64,000 bases of DNA from an uncultured Flavobacteriales bacterium (GTDB lineage: Bacteria; Bacteroidota; Bacteroidia; Flavobacteriales_D; Parvicellaceae): assembly GCA_943787535.1 (NCBI GenBank), contig CALSMU010000021.1, forward strand, positions 1-64,000. The letters run 5' to 3'. A model generated the notes under the pieces. It made no database searches and was not told the DNA's origin. It was given only the letters and a program-made list of their open reading frames with translations. A program made the translations under genes and the position numbers. Of this stretch, positions 8,927-18,991 are shown in pieces (the first letter of the stretch is position 1; the number at the start of each line of letters is the position of its first letter).

Positions 8927-10984
8927 TCATTTCCATAATCTTGTGATAACTATTTCTAATCCTAATAATATTATAACTAGTAGTATACATTCCCACCAAT
9001 ATTGTTTTCCTTGCACGAGTTCATTCACGTTAATAAATGAAGCATCATCCGCTCCTTGTATTATATTAGCTTGATTTCCGATTGGCGATTTAGCGAGTAA
9101 TTCAGATAATTCTTTTGTGGTATAAAAACTAAAATCCGATTCAGCTCTGTCGTAGTTAAAACTAAATCCTCCGATAGGATTAATACCCAACGTAATATTA
9201 TAATGTCCTGAAGTATTTATTTGATCGTAGAGTAATAAGTTTGTTTCATTTTTAACCTTTCTAACTTCAGGAATAAATTCTATTTCTTCGATAATTGATT
9301 TTATTGTTAGTTTTTCCAAATCAGACGGTATTTCCTGAAAGGCAATAGTATTATCTCTGCCGATGGAGTATGATAAGGTAGAGCTCGGTTGACTAAATTC
9401 TCCAATCCTTAGCAAAGATGCTACAAATAAGGCATGCTTCGGAAAGCTTGATGCTTTGCTGGTTAATGGGGTGGAGCAGAAATAAAAAGTCCCTTTCGCA
9501 ACTTGGCAAGAACTTAAAAATGAATCACCATTTTGAAGTTTCATAAGGTACTCTGTCCCTGAAGAATTGGCAAATGATAGTACATAATGCTGATTTACTT
9601 TTGGTAAATAAACATTTTCAGGAATTTTATCAAAAACGTCTTTGTAAATAGGATGTTCTAGGTTTAAGTAAGAAACTTTCGTGTTCCCAGTGTCTAATCC
9701 TAAAACGTCAGCTCCTGCCATGGTTTGCAATAAATTATTATATGCATCTAAATCAATTGACGAAGATGGAAACACCAATAGGCTTCCTCCTTGCTTGGTG
9801 TAGTTTATTAATTCAGATGAAAGCCCTGTCGAAATATCGACAAGTCCCTTTGCGATGATGAAATCATACTGATTAAGAGTAGAAAAATCAAGTTTGCCTA
9901 AGCTTTTCGAAGTAAACTGATAGAGGTTGTTTGTACTAAAAAGATTAGCTAAATACCCGAGCGTATCATTCGCGTTTTCTTTTTCCACTAGTTGAAGAAT
10001 ACTGACTTTGTTCTCTATGTTATAAGAGAAGAAGTATTCATCGTCAAAAAGCATATCTGGATCAGGATATTCAGTTAAGTAGAGTTTACAATGCTGCATT
10101 CCTTTTTTAGCAACTGTAAAAGGCACAATACAGTTGGTTGTAGAGTTTTCTGCAATTGCAAAGTTTCCAAAGCCTTGTATGGCATCATTAATGGATAATT
10201 CGATTTTAAACTCAATAGGAGAATCCGTCTTATTTACAACTCTAGCAAAAATATTTTCTTCGCTTTCCGTTTTTCGGATTGGTGTTTTAAACCAAATACT
10301 ATCAATATAAACGTTTCCCTTTCCTTCCTGTTGATATGGTAATAAGTAGATTTTTAAAGATGAATCTTTTTTGACATCAGACAATTGAGCCGTATTTTTT
10401 TGGAAATCAGATAACCAATAAAGTGATTTGTTTCCTTCTCTATCCAGCATTGCATCTGATTGCCTTAAATAAATTTCGTTCAGTTCTCTAGCAACATAAC
10501 TTGGTTCGATTTCTTCTACTAAATCTATAAACTCATCTTTACTAACCAATCTTTGATGGCGTGCTTCTAAATCATTTGTTATAACTTGAAAGCGATCTGT
10601 AGCTTTATAGCCCTCTGCAATGCGTATAGCTTGTTCTTTGGCTAGTTCGAGTAAATATCCATTCTCACCTTTTGTGTCCATACTGTGCGAGTTATCAATA
10701 TAAACCCCTATAGTCGCATCCCCAAGCTGTATTTCGTTTTCTACAGGAATATAAGGTTGTGCGAAAGCTACTACAAGAAATGTAACAAGCAGCAAGCGAA
10801 TAAGAAGTATCAGAAAGTGTTTAAGTCGAGACTTACTTTTTGTTTCCAGTTTTACTTCCTTCAGCAATTCAATGTTGGAAAAGTAAACTTTAGTAAACTT
10901 TCGAAAATTAAATAAATGAATGATTATTGGGATAGATAAGGCGGTAAGCGCCCAAAGAAATTCTGGATAGAGAAGTTTCATCAA
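8927..10984 (-). CDS. BatA N-terminal-domain membrane protein (VWA-like)
   Basis: N-term MKLLYPEFLWALTALSIPIIIHLFNFRKFTKVYFSNIELLKEV typical of BatA_N; C-terminal TM. Confidence 0.9.
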   Translation of the reverse strand: MMKLLYPEFLWALTALSIPIIIHLFNFRKFTKVYFSNIELLKEVKLETKSKSRLKHFLILLIRLLLVTFLVVAFAQPYIPVENEIQLGDATIGVYIDNSHSMDTKGENGYLLELAKEQAIRIAEGYKATDRFQVITNDLEARHQRLVSKDEFIDLVEEIEPSYVARELNEIYLRQSDAMLDREGNKSLYWLSDFQKNTAQLSDVKKDSSLKIYLLPYQQEGKGNVYIDSIWFKTPIRKTESEENIFARVVNKTDSPIEFKIELSINDAIQGFGNFAIAENSTTNCIVPFTVAKKGMQHCKLYLTEYPDPDMLFDDEYFFSYNIENKVSILQLVEKENANDTLGYLANLFSTNNLYQFTSKSLGKLDFSTLNQYDFIIAKGLVDISTGLSSELINYTKQGGSLLVFPSSSIDLDAYNNLLQTMAGADVLGLDTGNTKVSYLNLEHPIYKDVFDKIPENVYLPKVNQHYVLSFANSSGTEYLMKLQNGDSFLSSCQVAKGTFYFCSTPLTSKASSFPKHALFVASLLRIGEFSQPSSTLSYSIGRDNTIAFQEIPSDLEKLTIKSIIEEIEFIPEVRKVKNETNLLLYDQINTSGHYNITLGINPIGGFSFNYDRAESDFSFYTTKELSELLAKSPIGNQANIIQGADDASFINVNELVQGKQYWWECILLVIILLGLEIVITRLWK

Positions 10985-11023
10985 AAAACAAAGTTAATCT
11001 TTTCTTTAATAATAGCCCATATC

Positions 11024-11803
11024 TTAGGCAAACTTTTCAAAAACACCCAATCCAAATAATGCGAAATCATATTTGACAGGATCTGATGCATCCATTTTTC
11101 GTAAATTACCATCTAACTCCATAACAGCTTTCCAATCATTTTGTTTCCGAGGTAATAAGCCTAATACACGTCCAACATTCCCAGAATGAACATCTAATGG
11201 ACAAGATAATAAGGAAGGGTTTATACTTTTCCAAATTCCAAAATCAACTCCTTTTTTATCTTGACGTACCATCCATCTTAAATACATATTAATTCGCTTT
11301 GAAGCAGAACCTCTTGCGGGACTTGCAACATGTTTGAAGGTTCTGAATTTAGCATCATTCACCGTTTCAAAAAACACCTTTCTAAAGTTCTCAATTGAAC
11401 CATACATTGTAGTTGTTTTAGACTCAATAGGAGATGAGAACGCGTTTTCCATACCTTTATGCTTAGTGTATATGTTTTTTAATGCTGTGATGAAAAATTC
11501 TAGATCAAAAGAATTGAAAGTCCTATGTTTGAAATTTCTTAGAAAAGCGCTATCAGTTTCTCTGTAATTCATAATAAAATCATATGGAGAGTTTCCCAAA
11601 ATAGTGGCCAGAGAATTTCCAGATTTAATTATCATTTTCCGATTTCCCCAAGCAATGGTAGCTACAAGAAATCCCATGATTTCTATATCTTCTTTTAAAT
11701 CAAATTGATGTGGGATGGAAATAGGATCACTTTCAATAAATGTCGGGGTATTGTACAGTTCCACCTTTTCATCTAAAAATTGTTTCAGCTCAGAAAAGTT
11801 CAT
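11024..11803 (-). CDS. TIGR02757/DUF2400 family protein
   Basis: ..IMGFLVATIAWGNRKMI..ASPARGSASKRINMYLRWMVRQDKKGVDFGIWKSI..PLDVHSGNVGR.. is diagnostic. Confidence 0.92.
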   Translation of the reverse strand: MNFSELKQFLDEKVELYNTPTFIESDPISIPHQFDLKEDIEIMGFLVATIAWGNRKMIIKSGNSLATILGNSPYDFIMNYRETDSAFLRNFKHRTFNSFDLEFFITALKNIYTKHKGMENAFSSPIESKTTTMYGSIENFRKVFFETVNDAKFRTFKHVASPARGSASKRINMYLRWMVRQDKKGVDFGIWKSINPSLLSCPLDVHSGNVGRVLGLLPRKQNDWKAVMELDGNLRKMDASDPVKYDFALFGLGVFEKFA

Positions 11804-11898
11804 TTACATTTACATTTATTGTTCAAATGTAGTCATTAATCTAGTCTAGCTAATTCTTTTATGCTTAGATTTACCTAAAACCTAGTTAACCATCTGGT

Positions 11899-12927
11899 AT
11901 GAATAAAGCTATTCTATTTATTGTGATTTTAAGTCTTAGCAAGATGGGTTTTGCTCAAATTCCACCTGGGTATTATAATGCAGCTGAAAACTTAAGTGGA
12001 GAGCCACTTCGTGCAGCTTTATACAATATTATTAATGGCCATTCTGTAAAAGATTATACTACACTATGGGGCTATTTTCAAACAACAGATAATAACAGCG
12101 GAATAGTTTGGGATATGTACACAGATAACCCATCGGGATCTGCTAGTTACACGTATAATTTTGGTTCAGATCAATGTGGTAATTACACTGCTGAAGGAGA
12201 TTGCTTTAACAGAGAGCATTCCTTTCCTAAAAGTTGGTTTAACGATGCTTTGCCCATGTATTCTGATTTATTTCATATATACCCAACAGATGGCTGGGTA
12301 AATGGAAAGAGAGGCAATTACCCTTACGGGGAAGTTAATAGCCCAACGTATACTTCTAGCAATGGAAGTAAGCTTGGAGCAAATGTTTATCCGGGTTATT
12401 CAGGCACAGTTTTCGAACCAATAGATGAATACAAAGGTGATTTTGCACGTACATATTTTTATATGGTTACCCGATATAAAAATGTTTCTTCTACTTGGAC
12501 TAGCGATATGCTAATCGGTGATAACCTTTCTGAATGGGCAAAAACAATGTTGATTAGTTGGGATGCTTTAGACCCCGTAAGTCAGAAAGAAATTGATAGA
12601 AATAATGCTGTTCATGCTATTCAGGGGAATAGGAATCCTTTTATTGATAGACCAAGCTGGATTGACTGGATATGGGGGCCTACAGCTTCTGTGTCAGATT
12701 TGAGGAAACCTCAGTTAAGTATGTATAACGCAGATGGATTATTACACATTAACAATGCTTATTCTAAACAAGTAGTGCTTAATATAGTTAATATGCTAGG
12801 TGTTACTGTGAAAGGAATTTCTATTGAACAAGGCGAAAGTAGAGTAGAACTCGATTTTCCGCAAGGTGTGTACATCGCTACCTCAACTATCGAAGGAAGG
12901 TTATATACATTAAAGTTTGTTCGGTAG
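11899..12927 (+). CDS. Secreted endonuclease I family nuclease with T9SS-type C-terminal tail
   Basis: ..FNREHSFPKSWFND..DLFHIYPTDGWVNGKRGNYPYGEV.. endonuclease I motif; signal peptide; C-term ..GVYIATSTIEGRLYTLKFVR. Confidence 0.92.
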   Translation: MNKAILFIVILSLSKMGFAQIPPGYYNAAENLSGEPLRAALYNIINGHSVKDYTTLWGYFQTTDNNSGIVWDMYTDNPSGSASYTYNFGSDQCGNYTAEGDCFNREHSFPKSWFNDALPMYSDLFHIYPTDGWVNGKRGNYPYGEVNSPTYTSSNGSKLGANVYPGYSGTVFEPIDEYKGDFARTYFYMVTRYKNVSSTWTSDMLIGDNLSEWAKTMLISWDALDPVSQKEIDRNNAVHAIQGNRNPFIDRPSWIDWIWGPTASVSDLRKPQLSMYNADGLLHINNAYSKQVVLNIVNMLGVTVKGISIEQGESRVELDFPQGVYIATSTIEGRLYTLKFVR

Positions 12928-12953
12928 TTTTTGTAGGAAAAAACAAATAAAAC

Positions 12954-14813
12954 TTAATCGTCTAAAAATCGACCAATTAAATCTGGAAGCAATGTAGTAG
13001 GCGGCACTTCAAAATCAAACCATTCGTGGACACTTATATCTATATCTAGTCCATTTAAATAATTATTCAATGCCAAATTTAGCCCATGTGTATATAGGTC
13101 ATGGTTAGCCCCGGTTGGGTCATTATGTGTCAAGTCATTTTGTGCAAATCCTTTAAATTTAGGTCCGGTAATAGTAATCTCAAATTCATCTGGGTTCTTT
13201 CCAATTGGACTGTGAACAGTTGTTGTGAACTTATGCCAAAAAGCAGAATGGATACAACCGTTTTCAAAAAGTTGTCGAACGACTTCTAATGAGTCGATAG
13301 TCTCTTGCTCTGTCTCTGTTGGGAAGCCATACATAAGATACGCATGTACCATAATGTTTTGCTCGGCAAAATCATTCGTAACCCTCGCAACTTGACCAAT
13401 ATCCACACCTTTTTTCATTTTGGTTAGAAGTCTGTCAGCTGCAACTTCTAATCCTCCAGTCACGGCAATACATCCCGATTTGGCCATTAAGCTACATAGT
13501 TCTGAAGTAAATGTTTTCTCAAAACGAATATTGGTCCACCAGGTTATGTATATCTTTCTTTTAATTAATTCCTCTGCCAATGCTTTTAACATTTTTGGTG
13601 GAGCAGCTTCATCCACAAAGTGAAATCCAGAAACCCCTGTTTCTACAACAATACTTTCTATCTTATTAACTAAATCCTCAGCCGTTGTATTTTGATAATT
13701 CCCAATGTAATCTAAATTGACATCGCAAAAAGAGCACTGTTTCCAGTAACATCCATGAGAAATGGTCAGTTTATTCCATTTTCCGTCGCTCCATAACCGA
13801 TGCATGGGGTTCATAACATCTAAAAAAGAAAGATAAGAATCATGCTTTAAGCCTTCGTAACTAGGCGCCGGCAGCTTACTATGGTGAAATAGGGTATTCG
13901 GGGTTTTGTTAATGTATTCTACTTTATTGTTTTTCAAAACAAACGTTCTTTCTAGTTCATCTTGCTTAATTTCTTTTGAAAGGTATTGGGTAATTTTTAA
14001 TAAAGGACTTTCACCATCATCTAACGAAATAAAATCTACATATTTAAAAATTCTGGTGTCGGCAAGAGAACGCAGTTCGGTGTTGCAATATCCTCCTCCA
14101 AAAGCAACTTTGATTGATGGATAATATTGTTTTATATATTGTGCGCATCGCAATGCAGCAAATAAATTTCCTGGAAAAGGAATGGAAAAACAAACTAAAT
14201 CGGGTTTGTTTAGTTCCAGTTTTTCAGCTAATAATTGAGTTAATTTAGATTCTATAATGGTTAAATCAAAAGAAAGGTATTCCTCCAGTTTGTCAAAACT
14301 ACTAGCAGATGTAGCTATTTTTTCCGCATAGCGTGTAAAGGAAAAAAACTCGTCTACGTTGGCAGTTATAAAGTCGCCTAATTCTTCAATAAATAATGTT
14401 GCAAAATGCTTGGCTTTATCCAATACACCTAAATTTCCAAAGGCCCAGTTTAAATCTTCTTCTAATTTTTCGAAACGATGTGCTTTGGGTAAAAAGCTAT
14501 CATTTATTATCTGGTAGGCTAAAGTAACTTCCTGGATTTGGAGGTAGTTAATAACCAGGTCAACTTTATCAATGTATTCAGCTCTTTGGTTCCATACCAA
14601 TTGATGTTCGTAGCTCTCTTGTTTATCTGCTTCTTGAAAAATATTTCGTATAAAACTATTGGTAAAAATACTTGTAAATAGTTCTATGCTTAAGTCGCAT
14701 TGAGAAACAGAAATATTTTTACTCTGCAAAAACCCTTTTAAGTACATTGTAGCTGGATACGGCGTATTCAGCTGTGTAAAGGGCGGTGTGACTAATAATA
14801 CTTTTGTAGACAT
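12954..14813 (-). CDS. B12-binding domain radical SAM protein
   Basis: N-term VLLVTPPFTQLNTPYPATMYLKGFL; SAM cluster motif ISHGCYWKQCSFCDV. Confidence 0.9.
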   Translation of the reverse strand: MSTKVLLVTPPFTQLNTPYPATMYLKGFLQSKNISVSQCDLSIELFTSIFTNSFIRNIFQEADKQESYEHQLVWNQRAEYIDKVDLVINYLQIQEVTLAYQIINDSFLPKAHRFEKLEEDLNWAFGNLGVLDKAKHFATLFIEELGDFITANVDEFFSFTRYAEKIATSASSFDKLEEYLSFDLTIIESKLTQLLAEKLELNKPDLVCFSIPFPGNLFAALRCAQYIKQYYPSIKVAFGGGYCNTELRSLADTRIFKYVDFISLDDGESPLLKITQYLSKEIKQDELERTFVLKNNKVEYINKTPNTLFHHSKLPAPSYEGLKHDSYLSFLDVMNPMHRLWSDGKWNKLTISHGCYWKQCSFCDVNLDYIGNYQNTTAEDLVNKIESIVVETGVSGFHFVDEAAPPKMLKALAEELIKRKIYITWWTNIRFEKTFTSELCSLMAKSGCIAVTGGLEVAADRLLTKMKKGVDIGQVARVTNDFAEQNIMVHAYLMYGFPTETEQETIDSLEVVRQLFENGCIHSAFWHKFTTTVHSPIGKNPDEFEITITGPKFKGFAQNDLTHNDPTGANHDLYTHGLNLALNNYLNGLDIDISVHEWFDFEVPPTTLLPDLIGRFLDD

Positions 14814-14819
14814 TTTGGA

Positions 14820-15077
14820 TTAGTCGTCTGTTTTTGGATCAACGAATTTTTTCTCCTGTGGACCCCTTTTGTAAATTATCAATCCGTTTAAGAAATTCCT
14901 CAATATCTGATCTTGTAATTCCATGTATTTTGGATGTGTTTCTTTTCGAAAAAAAGCACCTAACTCACTTTTGGAAATCCTGAAATCTGCCAAAGCTAAA
15001 ATATCTACAATTTCATCATCACGTAGCTTTAGAGCAACTCTTAATTTCTTTATTACATCATTATTTGTAAGCGCCAT
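14820..15077 (-). CDS. DUF1456 (YehS-like) family protein
   Basis: MALTNNDVIKKLRVALKLRDDEIVDILALADFRISKSELGAFFRKETHPKY typical of DUF1456. Confidence 0.85.
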   Translation of the reverse strand: MALTNNDVIKKLRVALKLRDDEIVDILALADFRISKSELGAFFRKETHPKYMELQDQILRNFLNGLIIYKRGPQEKKFVDPKTDD

Positions 15078-15126
15078 TGTTTGAGTTTTTGTTGCAATTT
15101 ACATTTAATTATAGATCTAGCTTCAT

Positions 15127-15531
15127 TCATTTATACTCAGAACAAATAAAATGAGGAATTACATCCATAAAGATATGTTTTGTAGTTTCCCAAATACCCT
15201 CAGGACTAGAATAGTTAAACGTACCTCTTTCTTTACCTATTGTTAAATATTCATTATTCGGTTTTAAAATGGCCTCATAAGAAGATCCATCTTTTTGAAT
15301 ACATAATAATTTAAGATATGGATATTCAGAATTAATTTCTGGAGGGTTTTCTAAAATGGAATAAGGTAAGGAAATATCGTTTGAAAAGATTTCACTTGGT
15401 TGATGAAATTGATTTTTACTATTGGGCTGAATTATCCAGGTATTTCCCATTTCATCAGAAAAAGTTATTTCATCAAGTCGAGAAAGTTGCCCCATAGGAA
15501 GTTGGTTGTTTCTATTTCGATTTAAATGCAA
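15127..15531 (-). CDS. Hypothetical protein; start uncertain
   Basis: ORF begins with TTG; the frame stays open upstream and encodes a hydrophobic segment. Confidence 0.5.
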   Translation of the reverse strand: MHLNRNRNNQLPMGQLSRLDEITFSDEMGNTWIIQPNSKNQFHQPSEIFSNDISLPYSILENPPEINSEYPYLKLLCIQKDGSSYEAILKPNNEYLTIGKERGTFNYSSPEGIWETTKHIFMDVIPHFICSEYK

Positions 15532-15651
15532 ATCACTGTGACTAAATATTAGTAAAGCTATTAGAAGGGTAGCTAAAATGTAACGGACCTTTAATTTTGT
15601 ATATATATTTATTATTCTAATGATATTGCTAATAAATGAAGATGTGATAAT

Positions 15652-16059
15652 CTAACTTTCTTTTTTATGAATTAATGAAATTGAATTAACACAATATCTC
15701 TTTCCTGTTTCTGTTGGTCCATCATTAAATATATGTCCGAGATGAGAGCCGCAGTTTCCACAGACTATTTCGGTTCTTACCATTCCCATTGATTTGTCTT
15801 GAATCTGTTCAATATTTGCTGAATCCAATTCGTTGTCAAAACTGGGCCATCCACAGGAAGATTGAAATTTCTGCTCTGACGAAAATAATTGCACATCACA
15901 CCCTTTACAGTAATAAACCCCTTTGTCAATAAAATCTGTATACTTACCTTTAAATGGAGCTTCAGTACCTTTGTTTCGCATAACATGATACTCTAATTCG
16001 GTAAGAATTTCTTGCCATTGTTCTTCAGAATTATGAAAAGCGTATTTTTTTTCATGCAT
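15652..16059 (-). CDS. msrB: Peptide-methionine (R)-S-oxide reductase
   Basis: ..CKGCDVQLFSSEQKFQSSCGWPSFD..EIVCGNCGSHLGHIFNDGPTETGKRYCVNSISL: canonical MsrB with Zn CxxC motifs. Confidence 0.97.
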   Translation of the reverse strand: MHEKKYAFHNSEEQWQEILTELEYHVMRNKGTEAPFKGKYTDFIDKGVYYCKGCDVQLFSSEQKFQSSCGWPSFDNELDSANIEQIQDKSMGMVRTEIVCGNCGSHLGHIFNDGPTETGKRYCVNSISLIHKKES

Positions 16060-16127
16060 AGCTCAAACTTTGGTAGTATTTTTGAAACGTTTTATACGAA
16101 ACAATTACAATTTATAGTTTATTTAAG

Positions 16128-17102
16128 GTGGAAGATAACAAATCTAATAGAAAAACACTTATAAGTTCCTTAAAAGAACCCACATCTGGTTTAATAATAA
16201 GTAGTCTGACGCTTATTGTATCTATGCCAATATTCATTACCTTCTATCAGCTTATACCCATCATTTACCTGCCACTTTCGGATAAATTAAGAATTGACCA
16301 CATATTACTATTTGCCGTTATATTTATTTTCATTTATATCCTTATTCGAAAATTAGCAAAGTTAATTTATGTTGTGTTAGCCTTCGCCTTTGTTGGCTTG
16401 TTGATTTCCACTTTCACTGGACATTATGGGATACGTAATTTGTATTACGATTACTCTGTGATGCTTTATAATTTGAATGAAAATGGAATTCAGTTAAATT
16501 TTGAAGAAAAACATGATCCATTTTCTAAGCAAGCGCAAATAGCTATTGCTGTAAACTATCAGAATGAAGAAGTTCGTAAAATAGCAACGAACTGGGCAGT
16601 AAAAAATTTTAAAGCATACCAGTCTGTAACACCTAGTTTAAGTGTATTACATGCTATGTCTATTTTCAAAGAGGTGCGCAATCGTTGGAATTATGTTTAT
16701 GACCCTAAAGGAGAAGATTACTATGCAAGTGCTAGCGAAACGCTTTCTCAACTTGAATCTGATGACTTGTTAAAAGGAGATTGTGATGATTATAGCATTA
16801 TGATTGCTGCCTTAATTAAAGCTACTGGAGGCGAAACACAATTGGTAAGAACTGTAATAAAAAATGCAGATGGTACTTTAACGGGGCATTTGTATCCAGA
16901 AGTCAAAATAGGTACTAAAAAAGATTTGGAAACTATAGCGTACTTGATTAAAAACAAGTTTTTCCTGAAAGAATCAAAAGACAAAGCTATTTTTTATTAC
17001 ATCGATAAGGAGGATAATGTTTGGCTTAATTTTGATTATAATGAATATTACCCAGGTGGGAAATATCAAAGTTTATACAGAGAGAGTGTAATGGACCTAT
17101 AA
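16128..17102 (+). CDS. Membrane transglutaminase-like protein
   Basis: N-terminal TM helices; ..LLKGDCDDYSIMIAALIKATGGETQLVR..HLYPEVKI Cys-His-Asp transglutaminase signature; GTG start. Confidence 0.85.
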   Translation: MEDNKSNRKTLISSLKEPTSGLIISSLTLIVSMPIFITFYQLIPIIYLPLSDKLRIDHILLFAVIFIFIYILIRKLAKLIYVVLAFAFVGLLISTFTGHYGIRNLYYDYSVMLYNLNENGIQLNFEEKHDPFSKQAQIAIAVNYQNEEVRKIATNWAVKNFKAYQSVTPSLSVLHAMSIFKEVRNRWNYVYDPKGEDYYASASETLSQLESDDLLKGDCDDYSIMIAALIKATGGETQLVRTVIKNADGTLTGHLYPEVKIGTKKDLETIAYLIKNKFFLKESKDKAIFYYIDKEDNVWLNFDYNEYYPGGKYQSLYRESVMDL

Positions 17103-17126
17103 AATAACCATATAACAAAGATATTT

Positions 17127-17888
17127 ATGAAAATTGTATTATCACCAGCTAAATCGCTTGATTTTGAAAATGTTCCGGAAACGAAAGATCTCACTCAACC
17201 TATTTTCCTAAAGGAAAGTGAGTTATTGATAAATAAATTAAAGAAATATTCTCCTGAGCAAATAAGTACTTTGATGAGCATCAGTCAAAAATTATCTGAT
17301 TTGAATTATAACAGATTCCAAGACTGGATTTTGCCATTTACAATAGAGAATGCTAAGCCTGCAGTGCATGTTTTTACTGGCGACGCATATCGCGGGATGA
17401 ACCCAAAAGACTTCTCTGTAGAAGATATGCTAAATTCTCAAGATTATTTAAGGATATTAAGCGGTTTATATGGTATTTTAAAGCCTTTAGATATCATTCA
17501 GCCTTATCGACTGGAAATGGGAACTAAGTTGGAATATACGAAAGAAGTAAATAATCTTTATAAATATTGGGGTGATAAAGTTACGGATGCTTTAAATGAA
17601 GAGATGGAAGATGAAGAAGTCTTAATTAACTTAGCCTCGAATGAATATTTCAAGGTAATTAATCGAAAGAAGTTAAATCACAGAATTGTTACTTGTTCAT
17701 TTAAAGATGAGAAGAATGGTGAATACAAAATGATTTCATTCTACGCCAAATTTGCAAGAGGACTAATGACACGTTTTATTATCCAAAATAAAATTACAGA
17801 AGTTGAACACCTTAAAGCTTTTGATTTGGATAGATATGGCTACAATGAAGAGATGTCGACCGAGGATAATTTTGTATTTGTTAGGTAA
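17127..17888 (+). CDS. yaaA: Peroxide stress protein YaaA (DUF328)
   Basis: MKIVLSPAKSLDFE..FTGDAYRGM..ILSGLYGILKPLDIIQPYRLEMGTKL: canonical. Confidence 0.97.
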   Translation: MKIVLSPAKSLDFENVPETKDLTQPIFLKESELLINKLKKYSPEQISTLMSISQKLSDLNYNRFQDWILPFTIENAKPAVHVFTGDAYRGMNPKDFSVEDMLNSQDYLRILSGLYGILKPLDIIQPYRLEMGTKLEYTKEVNNLYKYWGDKVTDALNEEMEDEEVLINLASNEYFKVINRKKLNHRIVTCSFKDEKNGEYKMISFYAKFARGLMTRFIIQNKITEVEHLKAFDLDRYGYNEEMSTEDNFVFVR

Positions 17889-17916
17889 TTTGTTTTCGTA
17901 AGAACCAAGTGCTTAC

Positions 17917-18886
17917 CTATCGATTCAATTTCGCATAATCCTTAGCGAAATATGTCAAAATTACATCTGCACCTGCTCTTTTTATACTCAATAACATTTC
18001 TTGCATTGCTGAGTCGTAATCTAACCAGCCGTTTTTCGCTGCCGCATGCAACATGGCACATTCTCCACTTACATTATAAGCAGAAATAGGTACATCAAAC
18101 CTTTCTTTTAAAACATGAATAATATCCAAGTAGCACAATGCCGGTTTTACCATTAAAAAATCTGCTCCTTCGGCAATATCTAATTCTGCTTCTAAAATGG
18201 CTTCATACTTGTTAGCGGGATCCATTTGATAGGTTTTTTTATCCCCAGCTTTTGGCGCTGAGTCCAAAGCATCTCTAAATGGACCGTAGAATGCACTTGC
18301 ATATTTTGCGGAATAACTCATAATACTTGTCTGGTCAAAACCTCCCGCATCCAACTCTTCACGGATATACCCAATTCTTCCATCCATCATATCGGAAGGC
18401 CCAATAATGTCGATTCCTGCCTCAGCTTGTGCTAAGGCCATTTTAGCCAAAATCGGAAGTGTTTCATCATTCAATATTTTTCCATCTTGCACAAATCCAT
18501 CGTGTCCATCAGAGGAGTAGGGGTCCATTGCAACATCACTCATTAAACAGGCTTCTGGAAATTGTTTTTTAATTTCTCGAATTGCTTTTAAATAAAAATT
18601 AGCATCATCGTAACTATAAGCAGCAGTGCTATCTTTTAAAGCTTCCTCTATAGCAGGAAACAAAACAAAACTGTTAAGTCCTAGCTGTCAGACACTCCTC
18701 AATCTCTGGAAGCAATGTGTCTAAAGACCACCTAAAGTTACCTGGCATGGAGCTGACTTTTTGTTTTACCCCTTTTCCATCTACAATGAATAGAGGATAA
18801 ATCAGGTTATCTAAACGCATGGTAGTTTCTCTAACCATGTTTCGAATGGCTGGAGACTTTCTATTTCTTCTAGGTCTTTGGTGCAT
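17917..18886 (-). pseudogene. hemB: Porphobilinogen synthase (delta-aminolevulinate dehydratase), apparent 1-nt frameshift near 18685
   Basis: ORFs 18674..18886 (MHQRPRRNRKSPAIRNMVRETTMRLDNLIYPLFIVDGKG..) and 17917..18663 together form HemB; removing one base at about 18685 restores ..EECLTLGLNSFVLFPAIEEALKD... Confidence 0.9.
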
Positions 18887-18991
18887 AATTTTAGGTTTTT
18901 TACACCCCGCTTTTAAGGATGTTTAGGAGACTCTTAATTGATAGTTACAAATATGATTTCAGTTTATCTGTCTAATAATTGCCATTAAAAT

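Noticed and set aside
15777-15986. 69-aa minus-strand ORF within msrB
   Set aside because: Alternative frame of a confidently identified MsrB.
18670-18695. Programmed frameshift in hemB
   Set aside because: No slippery heptamer or downstream structure evident, and hemB is not known to use recoding; lesion or sequencing error preferred.
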